Assembly: GCF_004364315.1 (NCBI RefSeq)
Contig: NZ_SOBR01000004.1
Coordinates: forward strand, 248,001 to 312,000
Length of the DNA: 64,000 nt
Reading direction: 5' to 3'
From: Chromohalobacter marismortui
GTDB taxonomy: Bacteria; Pseudomonadota; Gammaproteobacteria; Pseudomonadales; Halomonadaceae
Shown: piece by piece, positions 10,810 to 19,255 of the stretch
Layout of the letters: each line of letters opens with the position of its first letter
Position numbering within the stretch: the first letter of the stretch is position 1
The notes under the pieces: generated by a model
Databases searched by the model: none
Told to the model about the DNA's origin: nothing
The model's input: only the letters and a program-made list of their open reading frames with translations
Translations under genes and position numbers: made by a program

Positions 10810-12051
10810 TCAACGACCCGACGCCACCACCACGCAGTCGATTCCCTCGCGTGCCAGCTGCTGACAGGAACGGCGCGCCTGGCTTTCCTCGAGATCCACC
10901 AGCTGTGCCCGGAAGATGCTGCGCGCTCCCTGGGTCGAAGACACCGCGACGCGGCCACCCAGATCGAGGAAGTCGGCAGCCTGGTCGGCCTGGTGACGCG
11001 CTCGCATGCGATCGCTGAAGGCGCCTACCTGCACCGCCCAGGCACCGCCGGTCGAACGTTCCGCGGTCGGCGTCGGGCGGGCGTCGCCCTGTTCGCTCTG
11101 CGCCTGGGCGATCAGCTCGCGAATGGGATCGTCACGCATCGGTGCCGGCGAGGCGGGGATCTGCAAGCGCTCGCCGTAGATATCGGCCTGGGCGATCCAG
11201 TCCCCTTGGGCGAGCGAGGCGGCACGCGCGAAGCCGCTATCGAGCAGTTCACGCATGTGGGCATCGCGCGATTGTGCCGTGAAGCCGCCCATCACCACCG
11301 AGAGGATGCGGCGCCCATCGTGGACGGCGGAAGTCGCCACGTTGAAGCCCGAGGCGCGAATGTAACCGGTCTTGAGACCATCGGCCCCTGCATAGCTATC
11401 CAGCAGCCGGTTGTGTCCCTGATAGCGCTTTCCCTGCCAGGTGAACCGGGTCTTGCCGAAATACGGGTAATAGGCGGGGAAGTCCCGCATCAACCGCAGC
11501 GCGAGAATCGCCATGTCGCGTGCCGTCGTGACCTGCTCCGGGTCGGGGAGGCCCGAGGCGTTGCGGAAGGTCGTGTCCATCATGCCCAGGGCACGCGCCT
11601 TGTCGGTCATCTGACCGGCGAAGACGGACTCGCTGCCGGCCAGCCCTTCGGCCACCACCGCCGCCACGTCGTTGGCGGACTTGACGATGAGGATGTTGAT
11701 GGCGTCCTCCACCTGCACCGTCTCGCCGGGCGTCACGCCCATCTTGGAGGGCGGCTTCGCCGCGGCGTACCGCGACACCGGCAAGCGGCTCTCCAGGCTG
11801 AGCGTATCGTCCTCGATCGCCTCGAAGAGCAGATACAGCGTCATCATCTTGGTCAATGAGGCCGGGTAGCGAGGCGCATCGGCGTTGTCGGCATGCAGGA
11901 CGGCGCCGTTCTCGGTATCGATGACGATGGACGCGTAGCGCGGGTTGGGGGCCGCTTCGGCCACGGACAGCGTGCACAACGCGATGGCGAAAACGACCAA
12001 CAGGGTCAGGGCGGGCGACAGCCGCGCACGCTGGGAATGCAGGGACGTCAT
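10810..12051 (-). CDS. Serine-type D-Ala-D-Ala carboxypeptidase with C-terminal SPOR domain
   Basis: 413-residue penicillin-binding protein of the PBP5/6 (S11) family. A signal peptide ends near AEAA (about residue 34). Catalytic motifs are SLTK (65-68), SAN (125-127) and KTG (227-229). It trims pentapeptide side chains of periplasmic peptidoglycan. Residues about 333-410 form a SPOR domain (WAVQVGAFSDRMRARHQADQ), replacing the usual PBP5 C-terminal domain and membrane anchor and suggesting targeting to denuded septal glycans. AAGGA precedes ATG 12051. Confidence 0.93.
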   Translation of the reverse strand: MTSLHSQRARLSPALTLLVVFAIALCTLSVAEAAPNPRYASIVIDTENGAVLHADNADAPRYPASLTKMMTLYLLFEAIEDDTLSLESRLPVSRYAAAKPPSKMGVTPGETVQVEDAINILIVKSANDVAAVVAEGLAGSESVFAGQMTDKARALGMMDTTFRNASGLPDPEQVTTARDMAILALRLMRDFPAYYPYFGKTRFTWQGKRYQGHNRLLDSYAGADGLKTGYIRASGFNVATSAVHDGRRILSVVMGGFTAQSRDAHMRELLDSGFARAASLAQGDWIAQADIYGERLQIPASPAPMRDDPIRELIAQAQSEQGDARPTPTAERSTGGAWAVQVGAFSDRMRARHQADQAADFLDLGGRVAVSSTQGARSIFRAQLVDLEESQARRSCQQLAREGIDCVVVASGR

Positions 12052-12283
12052 GTTGTATGTCCTTCAAAGAGGGCCCGCCACGGGCCCATCCGTCAGATTT
12101 GCCGCGACATTTGTTATGGCGACGCCACAAAGTGCAATGACATAGGGATTATGGGCGAGAGGACGTCTCTGTACAGCCCCCAGGGCGCATTTTGGCCACT
12201 CTTCGTGACATTTCGCAATTCAATGTCGCCCGATGGTGAAGACGGCGCGTCTCAGGGCGGCGCCTGGACGACGTGCCCGACAA

Positions 12284-12299
12284 TCTGGTATATACCAGA
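12284..12299. promoter_or_regulatory. Perfect 16-bp palindrome, GntR-like operator
   Basis: TCTGGTATATACCAGA is a perfect 16-bp palindrome 36 bases upstream of the EamA-transporter start. Its core GT-A-TA-T-AC fits the HutC-type GntR consensus GT-N-TA-N-AC. The rest of the roughly 280-base gap upstream of the gene (12052-12334) shows no gene; it contains a short GGGCCC-GCCAC-GGGCCC hairpin at 12071-12087. Confidence 0.6.
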
Positions 12300-12334
12300 A
12301 GGCATCACATGCTTGATCCGCCGGAGTCCTTGTC

Positions 12335-13231
12335 CTGAGCCCTTTCGCCCTGGCACTAATCGTCGTTTCCGCTGCCCTGCATGCCGGCTGGAACCTGCTC
12401 GGCAAGCAAGGCGTCCCCTCGTTGGCCTTCTTTGCCCGTGCCATGGCGGCCGGCAGCGTGCTGTACGCCCCGCTCTTGCTGTGGGGCCCGGCACCGATGC
12501 AGTTGCCCTGGTCCTTCTGGGGCTGGCTCGTCGCCACTGGCGCCTGCCAGACGCTTTACATGAGCGGGCTGGCCTGGGCATACGCACGGGGCGACGTCAG
12601 TCTGCTCTACCCCATGGCGCGCGCGTTGCCGGTGCTGGGGGTCCCTGCCGTCGCGCTGCTGGTCTTGCCGGCTCCAGCCCTCGATCTCGGCGACGGCCTC
12701 GGCATGGGCCTGATCGCCATCAGCGCCCTGATCATGCCCCTGACTCACTGGCGTGCCTTCCGCCTCGAGAGCGACCTCACCCCCGCGCTGGGTTTCGTCC
12801 TGCTCGCCGCCGCCGGCACCACCGGCTACTCGCTGATCGACAAGCGCGCCCTGGGTCTGATGACCGCCAGTGGCTATACCCCGCTACAAGCCGGGTTGCA
12901 CTACATGGTGCTGCAGGCCATGACGACCTGGCTGTGGATGTGGCCGTTGGTGCGGGCGTTGCCCAGCGAACGTCTCGCGGCACGACGGCTGCGTTACACG
13001 TCCGCCGCGCGTCGCGCCTGGCTGGCGGGCGCCATGATCCTTGGTACCTACGGCCTGGTGCTGATCGCCATGTCCTCCAGCGCGGACGTCAGCCACGTCG
13101 TCGCCCTGCGCCAACTCTCGATTCCCCTCGGCGTTCTCGCCGCCGTCTACTGGTTCAAGGAGCGCCTGCCGCCCCTACGCCTCGGTGCCATCGCCATCAT
13201 GCTGACCGGCCTGGCGCTCGTGGCATGGTGA
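12335..13231 (+). CDS. EamA-family (DMT) transporter with apparent CTG start
   Basis: 298-residue drug/metabolite-type permease with about ten hydrophobic helices in two EamA repeats. The second repeat ends in LRQLSIPLGVLAAVYWFKERLPPLR, a hallmark of the family. The first helix, SPFALALIVVSAALHAGWNLLGKQG, is coded upstream of the first TTG (12422). The only plausible initiator for it is CTG at 12335, with GGAG eight bases before; an in-frame stop at 12314 excludes anything earlier. Starting at 12422 would delete the first helix. The substrate is unknown. Confidence 0.82.
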   Translation: MSPFALALIVVSAALHAGWNLLGKQGVPSLAFFARAMAAGSVLYAPLLLWGPAPMQLPWSFWGWLVATGACQTLYMSGLAWAYARGDVSLLYPMARALPVLGVPAVALLVLPAPALDLGDGLGMGLIAISALIMPLTHWRAFRLESDLTPALGFVLLAAAGTTGYSLIDKRALGLMTASGYTPLQAGLHYMVLQAMTTWLWMWPLVRALPSERLAARRLRYTSAARRAWLAGAMILGTYGLVLIAMSSSADVSHVVALRQLSIPLGVLAAVYWFKERLPPLRLGAIAIMLTGLALVAW

Positions 13232-13326
13232 AGAAAGCGCTTGAGCCGACCCGGGCACGGCACCTACCTTGTAGGGTGTCGGCACAGAGAGGTGCCGAGT
13301 TCCTTCAACGATCAGGAGATGACGAA

Positions 13327-13602
13327 ATGGAAATCATCATCGAGAACGCCGGTATGGAAGCCGACGAGTTCCATGCGATAGCTGGCGGCGATACCGGCGA
13401 AGCCTTGCGCAAGACAGCCAAGAACTACCTCGGCAGCCAAGAAGTCACCGAGCATCAGCTCGAGGAGCTACGCATGGCGGGCGGCGAGGAGTACGAGGCG
13501 CTGCGCCGCGATATGACACGCCATGCGCTGAGTGTGGTCAATGTACCCAAGGACGCCGCGATCTCCCTGGATATCGCCTTCAAGGGCGGTGCCAAGGCGT
13601 AA
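13327..13602 (+). CDS. Small hypothetical acidic protein
   Basis: 91 residues starting at ATG 13327 behind a strong AGGAG site. No signal peptide or membrane segment is seen. The sequence is rich in Glu/Ala with predicted helix (GSQEVTEHQLEELRMAGGEEYEALRRDM) and ends in a short beta-like stretch. I do not recognise the family. It stands alone between the EamA gene and a DUF1232 gene and is followed by its own hairpin. Confidence 0.75.
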   Translation: MEIIIENAGMEADEFHAIAGGDTGEALRKTAKNYLGSQEVTEHQLEELRMAGGEEYEALRRDMTRHALSVVNVPKDAAISLDIAFKGGAKA

Positions 13603-13631
13603 CCCGCAAGCCTAGGACCAGGTGAGGCGGC

Positions 13632-13657
13632 GGCATGGGAGCAAGCGCTCCCATGCC
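13632..13657 (+). terminator. Hairpin after the small acidic-protein gene
   Basis: Perfect 11-bp stem GGCATGGGAGC / GCTCCCATGCC with loop AAGC, 30 bases after the stop codon at 13602. There is no T-tract, so it is a terminator-like hairpin rather than a canonical intrinsic terminator. Confidence 0.5.
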
Positions 13658-13748
13658 GGGTGGACTTGCGCTATCATGATATTTTCCTGCCCCGCCGATT
13701 CCCGCTTGCTGTCATCCGCGACGCCGCCGTCTGTCGCGAGGAGTGTGC

Positions 13749-14147
13749 ATGACGTCATCCCATGAGCCCGTCGATACGCCACCGGTGCCCGCCACCGCCA
13801 GTGTCGCGCCCGAGGATGTGGCCGCATACGAAGAAACGTTCCGCGAACCGCGCTTCTGGCACAAGATCACCCGCTATGGGCGTCGCGCGGGCCGCGAAGT
13901 CACGCGACGCGCATTGCAGCTGTACTTCGTCATGCAGCGTCCCGACGTACCGTTGTGGGCCAAGTCCACGATTCTCGGCGCGCTGGGCTATTTCATCTCG
14001 CCGTTGGACGCGATTCCCGACTTGATCCCCGCCGGCGGTTACGTCGATGACGCCAGCGTGCTCGGCGCCGCCTTGATCGCGGTGTCGGTGTACATCGACG
14101 ACGACGTCAAGGCCCGCGCCGAGCAGGCCATGCCCAAGTGGTTATGA
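13749..14147 (+). CDS. DUF1232 (YkvA-like) small protein
   Basis: 132 residues. The diagnostic DUF1232 block GALGYFISPLDAIPDLIPAGGYVDDASVLGAAL is present near the middle, preceded by WAKSTI. The N-terminal third is polar. The start is ATG 13749, six to eight bases after GAGGAG; a GTG at 13743 sits inside that site. The function of the family is not established, and a weak membrane association is suggested by the hydrophobic core. Confidence 0.85.
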   Translation: MTSSHEPVDTPPVPATASVAPEDVAAYEETFREPRFWHKITRYGRRAGREVTRRALQLYFVMQRPDVPLWAKSTILGALGYFISPLDAIPDLIPAGGYVDDASVLGAALIAVSVYIDDDVKARAEQAMPKWL

Positions 14148-14157
14148 GTGCCCATAG

Positions 14158-14183
14158 AAAAAGCCCCTGACAATGTCAGAGGC
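14158..14183 (-). terminator. Intrinsic terminator of fpr
   Basis: On the minus strand a 10-bp stem GCCTCTGACA / TGTCAGGGGC with a single-base loop core (one G-T pair) is followed by TTTTT, 32 bases after the fpr stop. The stem also serves the end of the convergent DUF1232 gene. Confidence 0.85.
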
Positions 14184-14214
14184 TTCTCGTGTCACGCCGG
14201 AATAGTGCCGTCGA

Positions 14215-14991
14215 TCACTTCTCGACGAAGGCGCGCTCGATGACGTAGTCGCCGGGCTCGCCCATGCGCGGCGAAATGTTGAAGCCCAACTCGTCGAGCA
14301 TGGCGCTGGTGTCTTCAAGCATCGCCGGGCTGCCGCAGATCATGGCGCGATCCTGCTTGGGATCGAGCTCGGGCAGGCCGGTATCGGCGAAGAGCTTGCC
14401 GCTACGGATATGATCCGTCAGGCGCCCCATGGTGTGGAAGTCTTCACGCGTCACCGTGGGATAGTAGACCAACTTCTCGCTGATCTCTTCGCCCAGGTAT
14501 TCATGCGCCGGCAGTTCCTGGGTAATGAAGTCGGCATAGGCCAGTTCACTGACCGTGCGCACGCCATGGATCAGCACGACCTTCTCGAAACGCTCGTAGA
14601 CTTCCGGGTCCTGGATCAGACTCATGAACGGCGCCAGACCGGTACCGGTGGACAGCAGGTACAGATTGCGACCGGGCAGCAGGTCGTCGACCACCAAGGT
14701 ACCGGTAGGCTTGCGGCTGACCATGATCTGATCGCCGACCTGGAGATGCTGTAGACGTGAGGTCAGCGGGCCATCGGGCACCTTGATGCTGAAGAACTCG
14801 AGATGATCCTCGTAATTGGGGCTTGCCACCGAGTAGGCTCGAAGCAAGGGCTTGCTGTCGGCTTCCAGACCGATCATGACGAACTGGCCGTTCTTGAAGC
14901 GCAGGCTACGCTCACGCGTGGTGCGGAAGCTGAACAGGGTATCGTTCCAGTGATGAACGCTGAGAACTTCTTCAAGTGCCAGTTTACTCAC
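14215..14991 (-). CDS. fpr: Ferredoxin/flavodoxin-NADP+ reductase
   Basis: 258-residue FAD enzyme that passes electrons between NADPH and ferredoxin or flavodoxin. The FAD-binding RAYSVASP motif is near residue 50, the NADP-binding STGTGLAPFMSL near 112, and the subclass-typical C-terminus is AFVEK. Length and C-terminus fit the bacterial (Pseudomonas-type) Fpr. It is divergent from a LysR gene corresponding to FinR, the known inducer of fpr in pseudomonads, which supports a role in oxidative-stress and Fe-S metabolism. Confidence 0.95.
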   Translation of the reverse strand: MSKLALEEVLSVHHWNDTLFSFRTTRERSLRFKNGQFVMIGLEADSKPLLRAYSVASPNYEDHLEFFSIKVPDGPLTSRLQHLQVGDQIMVSRKPTGTLVVDDLLPGRNLYLLSTGTGLAPFMSLIQDPEVYERFEKVVLIHGVRTVSELAYADFITQELPAHEYLGEEISEKLVYYPTVTREDFHTMGRLTDHIRSGKLFADTGLPELDPKQDRAMICGSPAMLEDTSAMLDELGFNISPRMGEPGDYVIERAFVEK

Positions 14992-15133
14992 GACCGCTCC
15001 TTAACTTATAACCAAAAAGAATTTTCTATGCATTTGGGAGTTGAAGGAATTATAAGACCGGGACAGTATATCTGTTAAATGGATTATCTGAATATCGCTT
15101 ATCCACTCTTTGGATATAGAACCGGAGACGGCC
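14992..15133. promoter_or_regulatory. Divergent fpr/finR promoter region
   Basis: 142 bases of markedly AT-rich DNA between two divergent genes, with several TA-rich hexamers (TTATAACC, ATTATAAG, GGATATAG). A LysR regulator encoded next to its target normally binds here at T-N11-A sites. I cannot single out one site with confidence. Confidence 0.5.
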
Positions 15134-16060
15134 ATGCGTTATACCCTGCGTCAGCTCGAAGTCTTCGTCGCCATCGCGCAGCACGAGAGTGTCTCCCGCG
15201 CGGCGCAGCGCCTGGCAATGTCACAGTCCGCCACCAGTACCGCTCTTGCGGAGCTGGAACGACAATTCGACTGCCAATTGCTCGACCGCATCGGCAAGCG
15301 GCTCAAGCTCAACGCGCTGGGCTTTCAACTCCTGCCCAAGGCCGTGGCCCTGCTCGACCGCGGCGAGGAGATCGAAGAACTGCTCAAGGGGCAGCGCGGC
15401 ATCGGCTCGCTGGACGTCGGCGCGACACTGACCATCGGCAATTATCTCGCCACCCTGCTGATCAGCGACTTCATGCACCGCCACCCCGGGAGCCGCGTGC
15501 GCCTGCACGTGCGCAACACGGCCGCCATCGTCAACCGCGTCACCCATCATGACCTGGACCTGGGACTGATCGAGGGCGATTGTCAACACGATGACATCGT
15601 CATGCAGCCCTGGGTCGAAGATGAACTCACGGTCTTTTGTTCGCCGCGACATCCCTTGGCCAACGCCGGCCAGGCGGACCTGGAAACGCTGATGGGCGAG
15701 GACTGGATCATGCGTGAAGAGGGCTCGGGAACGCGCCGTACGCTGGATCAAGCGATGCGCCATCGGCGCGGCCGGCTCAATGTACTGCTCGAGCTGGAGC
15801 ATACCGAGGCCATCAAGCGCGCGGTGGAATCGGGGCTGGGCATCGGCTGTGTCTCGCACCTGGCCCTGCGCGACGCCTTTCGTCGCGGCAGCCTGGTGCC
15901 CATCGCCACCCCGGAACTCGACCTGACGCGACAATTCACCTTCATCTGGCATCGTCACAAATACCTGACCACCGCCATGCGCGAATTCTTGCGCCTGTGC
16001 CGCGAGATGACCGCTGGTATTCAGCGCAGCGACGACATCGACCTGCCCGCCGTGCCATGA
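15134..16060 (+). CDS. finR: LysR-type regulator FinR
   Basis: 308-residue LysR regulator. An N-terminal winged helix (RYTLRQLEVFVAIAQHESVSRAAQRLAMSQSATSTALAELERQF) precedes a type-2 periplasmic-binding-like effector domain (LDVGATLTIGNYLATLLISDF onward). GGAGA precedes ATG 15134, ruling out an upstream GTG/ATG at 15110. The name rests on its divergent position from fpr, the arrangement known for finR in Pseudomonas, so symbol confidence is lower than family confidence. Confidence 0.85.
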   Translation: MRYTLRQLEVFVAIAQHESVSRAAQRLAMSQSATSTALAELERQFDCQLLDRIGKRLKLNALGFQLLPKAVALLDRGEEIEELLKGQRGIGSLDVGATLTIGNYLATLLISDFMHRHPGSRVRLHVRNTAAIVNRVTHHDLDLGLIEGDCQHDDIVMQPWVEDELTVFCSPRHPLANAGQADLETLMGEDWIMREEGSGTRRTLDQAMRHRRGRLNVLLELEHTEAIKRAVESGLGIGCVSHLALRDAFRRGSLVPIATPELDLTRQFTFIWHRHKYLTTAMREFLRLCREMTAGIQRSDDIDLPAVP

Positions 16061-16066
16061 TCGAAA

Positions 16067-16096
16067 ACGGCCCATCGGCGTATGCCGATGGGCCGT
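16067..16096 (-). terminator. Terminator between finR and the chemoreceptor gene
   Basis: Perfect 13-bp stem ACGGCCCATCGGC / GCCGATGGGCCGT with a four-base loop. On the minus strand it is followed by TTTT, marking the end of the chemoreceptor transcript. The stem may also stop finR. Confidence 0.8.
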
Positions 16097-16125
16097 GGTG
16101 GCAGGCAGTGGAGAAATTGCGTGGC

Positions 16126-17967
16126 CTAGGACTTGGTCAACGCCGGGCGTGTCGTCGAGCGCCCGTCCTCACGCAGGCTGAAACGGCCCACGACGTCGGC
16201 CAGGCGTCCGGCCTGATCACGCATCTGCTCGGCAGCCACGGTGGATTCCTCGACCATGGAGGCGTTGTGCTGGGTCATTTGATCCAGGTCGTTGACGGCC
16301 TGGTTGACCTGGGTCACGCCCTGGCTCTGCTCTTGCGTGGCGGCATTGATCTCGGCAAGGACATCGGAGACGCGCGCCACGGCGGTGACGATTTCCTGCA
16401 TGCTGTCGCCCGCCGTGCGCACCAGATCGGTGCCTTCGCGGGTCTGGGCCACCGAGGTGTCGATCAGCTTCTTGATGTCGGCGGCCGCCGACGCCGAGCG
16501 ACTGGCCAGTTGACGAACCTCGCCAGCCACCACCGCAAACCCGCGCCCTTGCTCGCCGGCGCGCGCCGCCTCGACCGAGGCATTGAGGGCCAGCAGGTTG
16601 GTCTGGAAGGCGATTTCGTCGATCAGACGCACGATGTCGGAAATCTGCGTCGTTTGGGCGTCCACCGCTTCCATGGTATTCACGGCCTGACGGGCGATCT
16701 CGCCACCCCGGTTGGCGGCACTCGTGGCCTCCTGGGAAAGCTGATCCGCCTGGCGCGCGGAATGGGCGGTATTTTCCACCGTGCTGGCGATCTGCTCCAT
16801 GGCGGTGGAGGTTTCCTGCAGATTGGAGGCAGCCTGCTCGGTGCGTCGCGACAGATCCTGGCTGCCATTGGCGATTTCGCTGGAGGCCTCGTTCACCGAG
16901 GTACTGCTGGCCCGCACCTCGAGCAACACGTCGTTGACGGTATCCGCGAAACCATTGAAGGCCTGCGCGATTTGCGCCACTTCATCACGGCCGTCGATCT
17001 CGAGCCGGCGGGTCAGATCGCCCTCCCCGGAGGCAATATCGAACATGGCATCGCGCGCCAGGCGCAAACGCCGAAAGACAGGAGACAGCAGCGCCCACAG
17101 CAGCAAGGCGGCGATCAAACCGGACAGCACCATGGCAATCAGCGTGGATTTCAGTACGCTCTGTACCCCGGCATTGGCCTCGGCCTGATCCAGCGCAATC
17201 AGCAGACGCCAGTTGGTTCCAGGTACGGGAACACCATAGAGCAGGACGTCCCGGCCTTCGATGACCGTTTCGCGCGGTTCTCCGCCGTCGATCAGCGTAT
17301 TCAGCCAGGCCGGCGTCAGGGTGTCTTTCAATGCCGTGGCGGACTTCAGCGTCAGGTCGGCATCGCGATAGGCGACGATATCGCCGTCGCGATTCACCAG
17401 CATCGCGAAACTGCTCGGCGTGGGGTGGATCGAGGTCACATTGGCGGTGACATCCGCCATGCTGACGTCGGCGCCGATCACCGCCTGGGTCTCGCCGTTC
17501 TCGATGACCGGTGTGGCAAAGGCCACCACCAGGCTATCGGTCACCATGTCCAGGTAAGGCGGGCTCGCCACGGTGTCACCGGCCGCCACGGCCGACTGAT
17601 ACCAGGGACGCTGGGTGGGATCGTAATCTTCGGGCGGCTGCCAGTTATCATTGGTGATCAGCCGCTTGTCCGGCAAGCCGACGTAGACCTGACTGAAATT
17701 GCCGGCCGCGGCCGTCTGTTGCAGGGCGGGAACGAAGTCGTCGCTCTCGAGCGCGGGCGGAAGGGCTTCGATCAAGCGCTTCTTGCTGGTCGCCCAGTCG
17801 GCGATGGCATCGACATTGCCGCGTGCCAAGGCGCTCAACATGTCGATATTGGTGGCGCGCTGCTGCTGACTCACCAGCCAGTAGCTCACGCCACCGGTAA
17901 CGGCCAGAGCCACCAGGATCATGGCGACGCAGGCCGCCATGATCCGGGTACGAAGCGATGTGAACAT
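16126..17967 (-). CDS. Methyl-accepting chemotaxis protein with amino-acid-type dCache domain
   Basis: 613 residues: TM1 about 10-32, periplasmic double-Cache domain about 35-280, TM2 about 285-305, HAMP about 306-360, then a methyl-accepting cytoplasmic domain with hairpin tip [37 protein letters not shown]. Tyr115, Arg120, Trp122, Tyr123, Asp140 and Asp167 fall in the order and spacing of the dCache_1AA amino-acid-binding motif, suggesting an amino-acid attractant. No CheR-docking pentapeptide is seen at the C-terminus. It is preceded by a sigma-28 promoter. Confidence 0.95.
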   Translation of the reverse strand: MFTSLRTRIMAACVAMILVALAVTGGVSYWLVSQQQRATNIDMLSALARGNVDAIADWATSKKRLIEALPPALESDDFVPALQQTAAAGNFSQVYVGLPDKRLITNDNWQPPEDYDPTQRPWYQSAVAAGDTVASPPYLDMVTDSLVVAFATPVIENGETQAVIGADVSMADVTANVTSIHPTPSSFAMLVNRDGDIVAYRDADLTLKSATALKDTLTPAWLNTLIDGGEPRETVIEGRDVLLYGVPVPGTNWRLLIALDQAEANAGVQSVLKSTLIAMVLSGLIAALLLWALLSPVFRRLRLARDAMFDIASGEGDLTRRLEIDGRDEVAQIAQAFNGFADTVNDVLLEVRASSTSVNEASSEIANGSQDLSRRTEQAASNLQETSTAMEQIASTVENTAHSARQADQLSQEATSAANRGGEIARQAVNTMEAVDAQTTQISDIVRLIDEIAFQTNLLALNASVEAARAGEQGRGFAVVAGEVRQLASRSASAAADIKKLIDTSVAQTREGTDLVRTAGDSMQEIVTAVARVSDVLAEINAATQEQSQGVTQVNQAVNDLDQMTQHNASMVEESTVAAEQMRDQAGRLADVVGRFSLREDGRSTTRPALTKS

Positions 17968-18006
17968 AAATGAGTGCCTATCTATCGTTGAGGGATGCCT
18001 CCTTTA

Positions 18007-18033
18007 TTAACGGCACTCATGGAAAAAACTTTA
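18007..18033 (-). promoter_or_regulatory. Sigma-28 (FliA) promoter of the chemoreceptor gene
   Basis: On the minus strand TAAAGTTT, 11 bases, then GCCGTTAA. The FliA consensus is TAAAGTTT-N11-GCCGATAA, so 15 of 16 positions match and the spacing is exact. The -10 lies 40 bases before the start codon. An AAAGGAGG stretch just downstream of the -10 is too far from the ATG to be its ribosome site. Confidence 0.85.
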
Positions 18034-18070
18034 AGTACGATGGTGACTCATGGCAAGGCGAACATTCGCA

Positions 18071-18505
18071 TCACCCGAGGGGCGGCCGGAACTTCTCGGC
18101 CAACTCGTTCTCGCTCGCGCCAGAGAGGTCCTTGTCCAGCGTATGAATGACGCATTCCTGAGTAGGCTTGTCGAGCTTCTGCCGCAATAGCCCGAGGAAA
18201 TGCGGTGCGGCGGCGATAACGAACTCATCCGCCTTGCCCTGGGTACGCGCCTGACGCAGATAGTCGGCGACTTCCTTGGCGAAAAACGCAGCGTGTTTTT
18301 CCATCGTGGCCTCGTCATTGCCGGACTGGCGCGGCGAATGCGAGGCCGCATCATCGGCTTCGCCTTTGCCCCCCGTACGCAGATCGCCGGTGTGCAAACG
18401 GCCCTCGGGATGAATCAACGTATCGACTTCACGCACTACACCAGCTTGATGCGCGAAGATACGCGCACGCGTGGCATTGGCGGTGACGATATAGCGCTTG
18501 TTCAT
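18071..18505 (-). CDS. Host-attachment / baeRF-family protein
   Basis: 144-residue cytoplasmic protein. Features are an N-terminal YIVTANATRARIFAHQ strand-helix, a charged middle (GKGEADDAASHSPRQSG) and FVIAAAPHFLGLLRQKLDK, typical of the Agrobacterium host-attachment protein/bacterial eRF1-like (baeRF) family. A ribosome-associated role has been proposed for that family; the function here is unknown. ATG 18505 follows AAGGAG by seven bases, while an upstream in-frame extension to 18607 has no such site. Confidence 0.82.
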   Translation of the reverse strand: MNKRYIVTANATRARIFAHQAGVVREVDTLIHPEGRLHTGDLRTGGKGEADDAASHSPRQSGNDEATMEKHAAFFAKEVADYLRQARTQGKADEFVIAAAPHFLGLLRQKLDKPTQECVIHTLDKDLSGASENELAEKFRPPLG

Positions 18506-18771
18506 GTCTGACTCCTTGATCGGGGGGATGACCGGCATCTCGGGATGACGGCGCCTCCTGCGCCATCGATATCCCACCGCTTCGTCGCGCGAATGACGGC
18601 CCTTCAAGCATCGAAATCCAGCGCCTTTCTGTCAACCTTGCGGCAGGCGTCGGCACGCCGCGACATCCGCGTGGTCTGGCAACGACAGGTTCACGCCGGA
18701 CGTAAACCTGCTAACATCGCACCGCTGGACGGAACCACCGGCTATGAGCGCTATCTGCCAGGGAGAGCGAC

Positions 18772-19236
18772 ATGCGCGACTTTATCTTGATGCGTCGCCC
18801 GTTACCGCGACGGACGCTGATCTTTTCTCATTGTGTACTGCAAATAGGCCTGCTGGTGGCTGGCGGCGCCTGGCTATGGCGTCATTCTCCAGCGGCAAGC
18901 GGACTCTCGTGGCAGGCGAGCTGGCCGATGCTGGCACTCGGCGGCGGCGTGCTGCTGCTCGCCATGGCATTACTGCGCCTATTCGCCGAGTTATGGATGG
19001 CGCCGCATCACATGCAGGCACGCCGCAACGGTTTTGCCCCAGGCGACGTGATGACGCGCGCCATCGACCGGCGTCCGGCCATGCACGACCCGGAACGGGC
19101 CTGGATCAGCACGGCCAAGCCCCTCGACGCGGACGAAGGCGTGGTGGGCCAGGCACGGGTGACACAGCCCCGCCAGCCGGCCACTTCGAAGCGGGAACCC
19201 GCCACGTCTTCGCAGCGCCAGGAACCCAGTCTCTAG
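18772..19236 (+). CDS. Small inner-membrane protein, unknown function
   Basis: 154 residues with two hydrophobic helices (about 17-36 and 52-73) and then a polar, Arg/Gln-rich tail that is probably cytoplasmic. The start is ATG 18772 behind GGGAGAG. I do not recognise a family. It is divergent from the host-attachment gene and convergent with aapP, 19 bases away. Confidence 0.75.
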   Translation: MRDFILMRRPLPRRTLIFSHCVLQIGLLVAGGAWLWRHSPAASGLSWQASWPMLALGGGVLLLAMALLRLFAELWMAPHHMQARRNGFAPGDVMTRAIDRRPAMHDPERAWISTAKPLDADEGVVGQARVTQPRQPATSKREPATSSQRQEPSL

Positions 19237-19255
19237 CGCTGAGACGTGTCGCCCA

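Noticed and set aside
11893..13602. 569-codon plus-strand frame running through the EamA gene
   Set aside because: Only its last 91 codons (from 13327) have a ribosome site and protein-like composition; the rest is an out-of-frame shadow of the EamA transporter.
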